Assembly: GCA_003649145.1 (NCBI GenBank)
Contig: QMQZ01000030.1
Location: 1-5,216 of the forward strand
Direction of reading: 5' to 3'
DNA length: 5,216 nucleotides
Source: Thermoproteota archaeon
Lineage (GTDB): Archaea; Thermoproteota; Methanomethylicia; Culexarchaeales; Culexmicrobiaceae
Shown: piece after piece, positions 1 through 4,670 of the stretch
How positions within the stretch are numbered: position 1 is the first letter of the stretch
Layout of the letters: every line of letters begins with the position of its first letter
The notes under the pieces: generated by a model
Told to the model about the DNA's origin: nothing
Database searches by the model: none
What the model saw: only the letters and a program-made list of their open reading frames with translations
Made by a program: the position numbers and the translations under genes

Positions 1-587
1 CCTACGAAGAGCCTTACTAGGTCGTAGCCTGACACCCACTTCTTAGTCCTCGACCCAACCCATATTTTGCCTAGGGCTGATGTGACTACTTCTAATCCTA
101 GAACCCAGTTTCTCGTTGTTCCGTACTTGAAGCTCCTTGGGCCGGCTGCATTTTCCGCTACCATTCCACCGATCGTACACTGATCTCCCGTAGCCGGATT
201 TGGAGGTAGGAATAGGTTGTATTTGGCTAGGTGGGCGTTTAGGTCGTCGTAGATTACTCCTGGCTCAGCTAGTACCTGCATGTCGTCTGGATAGACTTCT
301 AGGATCCTATTCATCCTTCTGAAGTCTACTACTACTCCTCCTTCGACTGGTACTGCTCCTCCGCTGAGCGACGTTCCTGATCCTCTCGCAGTTAGCGGCA
401 TCCTGTACTTAATGGCAATTTTAACTAGCTCTTCAACTTCTTCGACGTTTTCGGGGATTACTGCTGCGGACGGCTTAGCTCTTATGTATGACTCGTCTTC
501 CATATATGGTTCGAGTACGTCTTCTTCGGTTAGCAGCCTTGAACCGAATACTTTGCGGAGCTCTTCAATTGCCTCAGAGCTTGTCAT
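1..587 (-). CDS. glcD: FAD-linked 2-hydroxyacid oxidase / D-lactate dehydrogenase (GlcD family), N-terminal part
   Basis: This is the first 195 residues of a flavoprotein of the GlcD/D-lactate dehydrogenase family (FAD-binding PCMH fold). The family oxidises D-lactate, glycolate or similar 2-hydroxyacids to 2-oxoacids and passes electrons to a quinone or a partner subunit. Seen directly: P39-V43 beginning the FAD domain, the FAD-pyrophosphate loop RGSGTSLSGGAVP (68-80), VVVDFRRMNRIL (85-96), the EPGV strand (108-111), PPNPAT (128-133), TIGGMVAENAAGPRSFKYG (138-156), and GYDLVRLFVG (187-196), which in the family leads into SEGTLGI just past the window edge. Full-length members have about 450-480 residues, so over half is missing at the left edge. 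The start is ATG 585-587; an in-frame TGA lies two codons upstream and no strong Shine-Dalgarno sequence is visible. It lies 70 bases downstream of the helical-protein gene on the same strand. The family is certain; the substrate is not, and other 2-hydroxyacids are possible. Confidence 0.93.
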   Translation of the reverse strand, partial: MTSSEAIEELRKVFGSRLLTEEDVLEPYMEDESYIRAKPSAAVIPENVEEVEELVKIAIKYRMPLTARGSGTSLSGGAVPVEGGVVVDFRRMNRILEVYPDDMQVLAEPGVIYDDLNAHLAKYNLFLPPNPATGDQCTIGGMVAENAAGPRSFKYGTTRNWVLGLEVVTSALGKIWVGSRTKKWVSGYDLVRLFV

Positions 588-620
588 TGCTCATCGCTAT
601 CTCGCTCATGTACATTTGCC

Positions 621-630
621 TAATAAGTAT
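621..630 (-). promoter_or_regulatory. possible TATA box for the FAD-linked oxidase gene
   Basis: In the 70-base gap between the helical-protein stop and the oxidase start, the minus strand reads ATACTTATTA, preceded by purine-rich GAATGAA that could act as a BRE. A box here would place transcription start near 598, giving a leader of about a dozen bases. That would let the oxidase gene be transcribed separately from the gene upstream. The match to the archaeal consensus is poor, so this is only a candidate; read-through from upstream is equally possible. Confidence 0.25.
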
Positions 631-657
631 TTCATTCCCGTGATTGCTCCAGCAGCT

Positions 658-1002
658 CTACTTTGCTGCCAATACTTTTTCAAGTGCTTCTCTTGTGCAC
701 TTTTCTAGCATGGATATTAGTGTGATCACGTTTTCGATGAAGTGGCTTTTTGTGTGCTCGCTTCTGTGTATTTCATCGAAGATGTTGTTCATGCCTTCGA
801 TGATTTCTATCTTCAACTTGAGCATTGACTCTACTTGCTCTCTAGTCATCTCGCTTCTACTGACTAGCTCGCTCAGTTTTAGTGACTTGTTCACTACTTC
901 TCTGAGTGTCTTTAGTGCCTCTATAGTCTCTTCTCCTACCTCTATCAAGTCGTTTAGCCTCTTTTCGAACTTCCTGATTTCTCTCACGAGTTCCTCTGCC
1001 AC
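658..1002 (-). CDS. small all-helical protein of unknown function with a histidine ladder
   Basis: I do not recognise this 114-residue protein. It is rich in Glu, Lys and Leu, has no proline, and has long amphipathic runs (about residues 1-50, 52-80 and 82-112), consistent with a helical bundle or coiled coil. No signal peptide or membrane segment is visible. Residues 79-87 (HRSEHTKSH) place H79, H83 and H87 at i, i+4 and i+8, on one face of a helix with E82 beside them; C102 is the only cysteine. Such a ladder can bind a divalent metal, and nikR lies divergently next door, so a nickel or other metal role is a possible inference, not a demonstrated one. The start chosen is GTG 1000-1002, because GGAGGG sits seven bases before it; a TTG five codons further upstream would put that Shine-Dalgarno sequence inside the gene. 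The opposite-strand reading frame across this region is Ser/Leu-rich in the way expected of an antisense shadow. Confidence 0.72.
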   Translation of the reverse strand: MAEELVREIRKFEKRLNDLIEVGEETIEALKTLREVVNKSLKLSELVSRSEMTREQVESMLKLKIEIIEGMNNIFDEIHRSEHTKSHFIENVITLISMLEKCTREALEKVLAAK

Positions 1003-1009
1003 TTTGTAT

Positions 1010-1015
1010 CCCTCC
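1010..1015 (-). promoter_or_regulatory. ribosome binding site of the helical-protein gene
   Basis: The minus strand reads GGAGGG, then ATACAAA, then GTG. This near-perfect complement to the 3' end of 16S rRNA, with seven-base spacing, fixes the start at GTG 1002 and not at the upstream TTG 1017, whose first codons contain the site itself. Confidence 0.7.
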
Positions 1016-1022
1016 AACTGTA

Positions 1023-1055
1023 TTTGTGATACTTAAAATAACTTTTGTGTTACTT
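1023..1055. repeat. pair of 12-bp direct repeats between the helical-protein gene and nikR
   Basis: TTTGTGATACTT (1023-1034) and TTTGTGTTACTT (1044-1055) match at 11 of 12 positions and start 21 bases apart, two turns of B-DNA, so both lie on the same DNA face. They sit just upstream of the helical-protein start in the region shared with nikR. Tandem same-face half-sites suit a dimeric or tetrameric repressor such as NikR, but the sequence does not resemble the E. coli NikR palindrome closely, so the assignment is inference. Confidence 0.45.
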
Positions 1056-1066
1056 TTTCTTTAAGG

Positions 1067-1082
1067 ATTGTTAAATTGTTAA
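1067..1082. repeat. tandem 8-bp repeat ATTGTTAA x2 in the nikR promoter region
   Basis: Two perfect adjacent copies of ATTGTTAA occupy 1067-1074 and 1075-1082. The stretch contains TTAAATTG (1071-1078), the most plausible TATA-like sequence for nikR; it would place transcription start near 1100-1104, just before the nikR Shine-Dalgarno core at 1112. The repeat may be the promoter core, part of an autoregulatory operator, or chance in an AT-rich stretch. Confidence 0.35.
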
Positions 1083-1111
1083 GTACGAGTAGTGTGAAAT
1101 AGTATTTGGAT

Positions 1112-1115
1112 GGTG
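1112..1115 (+). promoter_or_regulatory. ribosome binding site of nikR
   Basis: GGTG, within GGATGGTG at 1108-1115, lies five bases before ATG 1121. The same core and spacing appear before the GT4 gene in this window. The site favours ATG 1121 over an in-frame TTG at 1106, since translation from the TTG would leave no Shine-Dalgarno sequence in place. Confidence 0.55.
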
Positions 1116-1120
1116 CTGCT

Positions 1121-1531
1121 ATGAGTCGTGTTACGAGGTTTGGTGTTTCGGTGCCTAGTGAGCTGCTTCGAGAGTTTGACGAGTTCATTAGGCAGATGGG
1201 GTTTAAAGACAGGTCTAAGGCTATTCAAGTTGCAATGCGCAATTTAATTAGCGATTACAAGTGGATGCAGGAAGTTCCTGGTGAAAGTGCTGGTGCGATC
1301 ATCCTCCTATTCGACCATACGGTTAGTGGCCTTGAAGATGCGATAACGCATGTGCAGCACCACTATACTGACGTGATTAGCTCTACTATGCATATACACC
1401 TCGACGAGCAAAATTGTCTGGAAATTGTAGCATTGAGGGGTGACTCCAAGCGCATTAGAGAGCTGGCGAAAGAGTTTGCTAAGATTCGAGGGATAAAGCA
1501 GATTAGGGTGACTGTGGTCTCCGTGCTATGA
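1121..1531 (+). CDS. nikR: nickel-responsive transcriptional repressor NikR
   Basis: NikR is a tetrameric metal sensor that represses nickel-uptake genes, and sometimes nickel-enzyme genes, when nickel is plentiful. This copy has 136 residues, a normal length for the family. Residues 1-45 form the ribbon-helix-helix DNA-binding domain: strand RFGVSVP (6-12), then a helix, then the DRSKAIQVAMRNLI segment (30-43). Residues 57-136 form the ACT-like regulatory domain. All four nickel ligands of the square-planar site are present: H80 (in VQHHYTD), H91 and H93 (in MHIHL) and C99 (in QNCLEI), corresponding to E. coli H76, H87, H89 and C95. The sequence resembles archaeal NikR of the Pyrococcus type. 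ATG 1121 gives the canonical short N-terminus; a TTG at 1106 would add five residues (MDGAA). The gene stands alone, divergent from the helical-protein gene and convergent with the GT2 gene. No nickel transporter gene lies in the window, so its main target is probably elsewhere. Confidence 0.95.
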   Translation: MSRVTRFGVSVPSELLREFDEFIRQMGFKDRSKAIQVAMRNLISDYKWMQEVPGESAGAIILLFDHTVSGLEDAITHVQHHYTDVISSTMHIHLDEQNCLEIVALRGDSKRIRELAKEFAKIRGIKQIRVTVVSVL

Positions 1532-1592
1532 CTTAGATTTTCTGCTTGTCTCGCTCGATGTACAAGAGCGCCCTTATAGTAGTGTTGATTGT
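1532..1592. other. convergent intergenic gap between nikR and the GT2 gene
   Basis: These 61 bases separate two genes that end facing each other. A short T-run (GATTTTCT, 1536-1543) follows nikR and could serve as a weak archaeal T-tract terminator. Small complementary pairs are present (CGCTC 1552-1556 with GAGCG 1566-1570; CTTGT 1545-1549 with ACAAG 1562-1566), but no U-run follows them on either strand. I see no convincing terminator for the GT2 operon. Confidence 0.4.
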
Positions 1593-3023
1593 TTACCATG
1601 CTTTTTTAACTGATTTCCAACTGACGTAGATGAAGGGTAAGCTCAGTGTGAATATGCACATGGCAGATGCTATGAACCCTGAATGTAACAGTATAAATCC
1701 TGCAAGTGCGCCGCTTATGCCTAGTAGTGGCTCTGTGATGTTTAATTCCCTGACTGCTTTTGCGAGTGGTCCTTTTGGCGTTATGTACCATTTTTCACGC
1801 AAGTTCAATAGGGCCTTTGCACTTTGCAAAGCTACGATTGGAGCTAATGTTGCTGCTATGGCTGTGCACCTACCCATGACTACAATGCTTTTTATGGGGT
1901 TTAATCCAAGCTTCCTGGCTGCATCATAGTAGGCGTGTGCTTGCAGTATTAGTAGTACCATTAGGATTGGAGAGAAGTAGATGCTGGGTAGTAGCAGATC
2001 TGTTTTCGCTAAGATTGACGTTAATGCTAGCGCTGCGAAGGCGAAGTTGGCTAGTAGTACGTGGTATTGTAGCAGATATAGTATTAGTTCTAGCTTCCAG
2101 AGTAGCGGCATTCTCGACTTAACGATTTTTACGAAGTATTTCGCCAATACTTGCGTTGACCCGTAAATCCATCTTGCCTGTTGCTTTTTGAAAGCTCCAT
2201 ACGTTTCCGGATTTTCAACTTTTACCTTAGCTCCACTTAGGTATGCTATCCTCCTACCGCTTAGTAAAATCTTAACGGACAGCTCTATGTCCTCTGCTAG
2301 GCATTCTTCATTCCATCCTCCAGCTCTCAATACTGCCTCTTTCCTGAAGGCACAGCCGCTTCCAGGGGCGATTATTGGTCCACCAGCTCTCGAGCGTCCT
2401 TCAAAGAAAATCGTTGTCAGGAAGTCTAGAGATATTGCTTGAGCTTCTGATACTGGTGTTGAATTTTTGTTTAGTGGAATCCAGCGGGCTGCTAATCCGT
2501 CGACATTCCCATTGCCTTCCAAGTAGGTTATCGCCTTTTCCAGGTAGTCTGGCTCTGGAACTGCGTCTGCGTCAAATATAACTATGTACTTACCTTTACT
2601 CCTGCGCAATGCGTAGTTTAGCGCGCCTGCTTTGAAGCCTCTGGGCTCTTCTCTCCTGAATACTTTGACTGTCAGCTTGCTCTTACTGCTGAAAGCGTCT
2701 ACTTGCTTTTTGATTTCTCTGAAGTAGTTTTCCTCGTCGTCGCTAACTATGATGACTTCAATCTTATCCTTAGGGTATCTTTGACTTACAATTGCCTTTA
2801 GGAGTCTATTCAGGATGTCTAGCGGTTCATTTCTGATTGGAATTACCACCGTCACGAGGGGTGGTGATTCACATTTTACTGGAGTAATTGTAATTTGTTT
2901 TCTCAGCTTTCCAAGCCAGTAGTATGCTACGTGGAAGCTTATTACGGATGATGAAATGAGTGAGATTATGAAGGTTATGACCATTGATGTCAGCTGTAGG
3001 TTTCCGAGCAGCACTGTGGACAT
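1593..3023 (-). CDS. membrane-bound family 2 glycosyltransferase (BcsA/COG1215-like)
   Basis: This 476-residue inverting GT-A glycosyltransferase probably transfers sugar from a nucleotide-sugar donor, at the cytoplasmic face of the membrane, to a growing polysaccharide or lipid-linked glycan. Layout: one membrane helix (about 13-37); catalytic domain (about 55-300) beginning VTVVIPIRNE (57-66); then four or five membrane helices (about 313-338, 343-366, 377-403, 433-468). Catalytic marks are all present: D95/D96, the DAD metal-binding motif (D151, D153), the ED catalytic base (E244-D245), and QQARW (281-285), the Q-x-x-R-W motif of processive and cellulose-synthase-like enzymes. WYITPKG (412-418) matches the TPKG segment that follows the transmembrane channel in BcsA-like proteins. 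There is no PilZ domain. ATG 3023 is supported by GGTGAT immediately upstream. It follows the PadR gene after 32 bases, so the two are probably co-transcribed. The product cannot be deduced; exopolysaccharide, a glycolipid or a surface-layer glycan are all possible. Confidence 0.93.
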   Translation of the reverse strand: MSTVLLGNLQLTSMVITFIISLISSSVISFHVAYYWLGKLRKQITITPVKCESPPLVTVVIPIRNEPLDILNRLLKAIVSQRYPKDKIEVIIVSDDEENYFREIKKQVDAFSSKSKLTVKVFRREEPRGFKAGALNYALRRSKGKYIVIFDADAVPEPDYLEKAITYLEGNGNVDGLAARWIPLNKNSTPVSEAQAISLDFLTTIFFEGRSRAGGPIIAPGSGCAFRKEAVLRAGGWNEECLAEDIELSVKILLSGRRIAYLSGAKVKVENPETYGAFKKQQARWIYGSTQVLAKYFVKIVKSRMPLLWKLELILYLLQYHVLLANFAFAALALTSILAKTDLLLPSIYFSPILMVLLILQAHAYYDAARKLGLNPIKSIVVMGRCTAIAATLAPIVALQSAKALLNLREKWYITPKGPLAKAVRELNITEPLLGISGALAGFILLHSGFIASAMCIFTLSLPFIYVSWKSVKKAW

Positions 3024-3026
3024 TTA

Positions 3027-3032
3027 ATCACC
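3027..3032 (-). promoter_or_regulatory. ribosome binding site of the GT2 gene
   Basis: The minus strand reads GGTGAT, TAA, then ATG 3023. GGTGAT is an exact complement of the 16S rRNA tail core. This supports the start and shows the gene has its own initiation signal within the operon. Confidence 0.7.
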
Positions 3033-3046
3033 TGCTGATTTCTCTA

Positions 3047-3070
3047 ATTGAGTTTTCATCGATTGAGTTT
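3047..3070. repeat. two copies of ATTGAGTTT at the padR-GT2 junction
   Basis: ATTGAGTTTTC (3047-3057) lies at the padR-GT2 junction, overlapping the padR stop codon, and ATTGAGTTT (3062-3070) lies in the last codons of the padR gene, 15 bases further on. The 11-base form recurs exactly at 3443-3453 in the divergent promoter upstream of padR. The recurrence around a regulator gene suggests a binding site for that regulator, but the copy inside padR also encodes its C-terminus, so chance remains possible. Confidence 0.35.
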
Positions 3071-3412
3071 AACTTTGTTGTTTTGAACTTCGAAGATTAA
3101 GTTCAAAATATCGATTACGCGTGCTCTGCACCTAGCTCTAACTTGACTTAGTGCTTTTCTTCCGATGTCGGTGATTTGATAATATTTTTCACTCGTTTGG
3201 GTTGTTATGCTTTTTATGAGTTTTTTGCACTCGAGTTCGGATAGTATGTCGTGGATGGTGCTCATGCTCGGTTTTCTTCCAGTTAGAGTGCGTATTGCTT
3301 TGAGTATTTGATAGCCTCTCATCATCGACTTTTCCAGTAGTGAGAGGATTAGCAGCCTGAACATCCCTCTAAACATGGCCCATTCAATGCTCATGACTTC
3401 ACTATTCAGCAC
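3056..3412 (-). CDS. PadR-family winged-helix transcriptional regulator
   Basis: This 118-residue protein has the PadR-type winged helix-turn-helix. Visible in order: helix 1 (about 17-29, ending LLEK), the MRGYQIL motif (31-37), a linker with TGRKPSMSTIHDILSELECKKLI (44-66) as the recognition-helix region, the wing TSEKYYQIT (73-81) and DIGRKAL (82-88). A C-terminal helix (about 89-112) is the usual dimerisation element. PadR proteins are mostly repressors that respond to small molecules or stress; this ligand cannot be inferred. GTG 3412 is chosen because GAGGGG lies six bases before it; ATG 3394 (MSIEWAM) is a shorter alternative with a weaker site. It is first in an operon with the GT2 gene 32 bases downstream and is divergent from the GT4 gene, so it is well placed to control both and itself. 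Confidence 0.88.
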   Translation of the reverse strand: MLNSEVMSIEWAMFRGMFRLLILSLLEKSMMRGYQILKAIRTLTGRKPSMSTIHDILSELECKKLIKSITTQTSEKYYQITDIGRKALSQVRARCRARVIDILNLIFEVQNNKVKLNR

Positions 3413-3418
3413 GGCTTA

Positions 3419-3424
3419 CCCCTC
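3419..3424 (-). promoter_or_regulatory. ribosome binding site of the PadR gene
   Basis: GAGGGG on the minus strand lies six bases before GTG 3412. It overlaps the left arm (3422-3427) of the ATTGAG inverted repeat, so operator and initiation region are interleaved here. Confidence 0.55.
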
Positions 3425-3448
3425 AATTGTGCTTGAACTTTTATTGAG
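3422..3448. repeat. inverted repeat CTCAAT/ATTGAG, candidate operator
   Basis: CTCAAT (3422-3427) and ATTGAG (3443-3448) form a 6-bp inverted repeat whose arms start 21 bases apart. It lies between the shared TATA box and the padR start, exactly where a repressor could block the minus-strand transcript. The right arm is part of the ATTGAGTTTTC element repeated at 3047-3057. The short arms mean chance cannot be excluded; the PadR link comes from position alone. Confidence 0.35.
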
Positions 3449-3453
3449 TTTTC

Positions 3454-3465
3454 TTTTTATATATT
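3454..3465. promoter_or_regulatory. symmetric TATA box serving two divergent genes
   Basis: TTTTTATATATT on the plus strand contains a near-consensus archaeal TATA box (TTTATATA), and the minus strand reads AATATATAAAAA, also box-like, with CGAA upstream as a possible BRE. Placing start sites about 26 bases from the box gives roughly 3485 for the plus strand, just before the GT4 Shine-Dalgarno sequence, and roughly 3432 for the minus strand, some 20 bases before the PadR start. Geometry fits both genes, so one box, or two overlapping ones, may drive both directions. Confidence 0.6.
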
Positions 3466-3484
3466 CGTTTTCCGTATGATATTT

Positions 3485-3489
3485 GGTGG
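3485..3489 (+). promoter_or_regulatory. ribosome binding site of the GT4 gene, deciding a TTG start
   Basis: GGTGG followed by AACT and then TTG 3494. The spacing matches nikR in this window. The site lies inside the longer reading frame that begins at ATG 3476, so it argues for the shorter protein. Confidence 0.6.
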
Positions 3490-3493
3490 AACT

Positions 3494-4657
3494 TTGAGGG
3501 TTCTAATGGTTCTTGAGTGGCACCCTTTGACGCTTGGCGGTGTTCAGAGGCATGTGCGTGAACTTTCGGAGTTTCTTGTTAAGATGGGATTTGAAGTTGC
3601 AATTTTAACTAAGCTGGGTAAAAGCGTTGAGTGCGATGATCGGTTAAACTTGCCTGTCATAAAGGTTGACCCGATTGTTCCCTTTCAGCATCTGATTTTT
3701 CCTCCAAATGTGAATGAGTTGAAGCGGGTGATTAGAGATTTTTCTCCTGACGTGGTTCACGTCCACCATGCTTTTACGCTTACTCCTCTTTTGACTTTGC
3801 GTGTAGCTGAGAAGTTGGGAGTGCCTAGAGTGTTAACTAATCATAGTGCTGCTGGAAGTTCTCCTAATTCGATGTTGACTTTGATGTCGTGTAGGGGTTT
3901 AATTTTGCTTAGGCATTTCATTTCGAAAGCTAATCGCATAATTTCGGTTAGTAGGTGTGCGGCTTTCTTCATTGAGAACTTACTTGGTAATGGAGTTGAA
4001 AGCTTGGTTATTCCTAATGGTGTGGATGTGAGTCGCTTCCACCCGCCTGAGTTAGAGCCTAGTGATAATGTGGTATTGTATGTTGGAAGGCTAGTTCATA
4101 GGAAGGGAGTTCACGTGCTCATTAAGGCTTTCTCTAAAGTTGTTAGAGAGGTTCCAGATGCTAGATTGCTTATTGTTGGTGAAGGATACATGCTGCCTTT
4201 TCTCAAATTGATGACTTGGCAATTGGGCTTAGAGGGTAAAGTCGAGTTTCTAGGTAGGGTTTCAGAGGAGAAGTTGCCTGGCATTTATCGAAGTTCAAGA
4301 GTTGTTGTAGTTCCGAGCTTGTATAGGGAGAGCTTTGGAATGGTGGCTCTCGAGGCTATGGCGTCTGGGAGGCCTGTTGTAGCTTCGATGGTTGGTGGGT
4401 TGCCTGAAGTTGTGAGGGATGGATTAAGCGGCTATCTAGTTCCTCCGGGAAGTGAGGATTTGCTAGCTGAGAGAATTATTCAGCTGCTTTCAGACGGTGA
4501 CTTGGCTAAGAGGATGGGGATGTTTGGGAGGAGGGTGACGGTAAATGAGTATTCTTGGGGTAAGATTGCATCTCATGTTGCTAACGTGTATAGGGAGGTT
4601 GTTGGCGATAGCTGTTTACTAGCTTGTGAAGTTGCTAAGCTTGGCGCTCGACTTTGA
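3494..4657 (+). CDS. GT4-family (GT-B fold) glycosyltransferase, PimA-like
   Basis: This retaining glycosyltransferase of 387 residues probably transfers a hexose from a nucleotide-sugar to a lipid or glycan acceptor at the cytoplasmic membrane face. The N-terminal acceptor domain (about 1-175) opens with MRVLMVLEWHP and the glycine loop LGGVQRHV (14-21), and carries DVVHVHH (86-92) and H117. The C-terminal nucleotide-sugar domain (about 190-340) has VLYVGRLVHRKG (194-205) with donor-phosphate-binding R199 and K204, the VGEG loop (228-231), and the E-x7-E motif of GT4 enzymes, E279 and E287 in ESFGMVALE. SGRPVV and GGLPEVV follow, as usual. Length is normal. TTG 3494 is preferred to ATG 3476: it gives the family's typical N-terminus, has GGTGG four bases upstream, and the TATA box at 3454-3465 is too close to the ATG for an ordinary leader. 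A UbiA-type gene follows at once, suggesting a polyprenyl- or isoprenoid-linked acceptor. The sugar is unknown. Confidence 0.93.
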   Translation: MRVLMVLEWHPLTLGGVQRHVRELSEFLVKMGFEVAILTKLGKSVECDDRLNLPVIKVDPIVPFQHLIFPPNVNELKRVIRDFSPDVVHVHHAFTLTPLLTLRVAEKLGVPRVLTNHSAAGSSPNSMLTLMSCRGLILLRHFISKANRIISVSRCAAFFIENLLGNGVESLVIPNGVDVSRFHPPELEPSDNVVLYVGRLVHRKGVHVLIKAFSKVVREVPDARLLIVGEGYMLPFLKLMTWQLGLEGKVEFLGRVSEEKLPGIYRSSRVVVVPSLYRESFGMVALEAMASGRPVVASMVGGLPEVVRDGLSGYLVPPGSEDLLAERIIQLLSDGDLAKRMGMFGRRVTVNEYSWGKIASHVANVYREVVGDSCLLACEVAKLGARL

Positions 4658-4661
4658 GGTG
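4656..4661 (+). promoter_or_regulatory. ribosome binding site of the UbiA-family gene, overlapping the GT4 stop codon
   Basis: GAGGTG, a perfect complement of the archaeal 16S rRNA tail, shares two bases with the GT4 stop codon TGA (4655-4657). Nine bases further on is TTG 4671. The overlap suggests that ribosomes finishing GT4 help start the next gene. Confidence 0.6.
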
Positions 4662-4670
4662 TTCCATGAC

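Noticed and set aside
412..708. Plus-strand open frame of 98 codons, serine-rich
   Set aside because: It lies antisense to the well-conserved oxidase N-terminus and has low-complexity Ser/Thr composition typical of an antisense shadow.
644..1036. Plus-strand open frame of 130 codons opposite the helical-protein gene
   Set aside because: It is the longer of the two frames here, but it is Ser/Leu/Phe-rich without family motifs and has no Shine-Dalgarno sequence, while the minus frame has GGAGGG-GTG and a coherent helical composition.
1545..1570. Possible hairpin terminator between nikR and the GT2 gene
   Set aside because: The pairs are only five bases long, compete with one another and are not followed by a U-run on either strand.
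1363..1599. Minus-strand open frame of 78 codons
   Set aside because: It lies opposite the nikR regulatory domain, which carries all the nickel ligands, so this is a shadow.
1606..2581. Several 61-99-codon open frames on both strands within the GT2 gene
   Set aside because: All overlap a single continuous glycosyltransferase frame with complete catalytic motifs; none shows a recognisable domain or initiation site.
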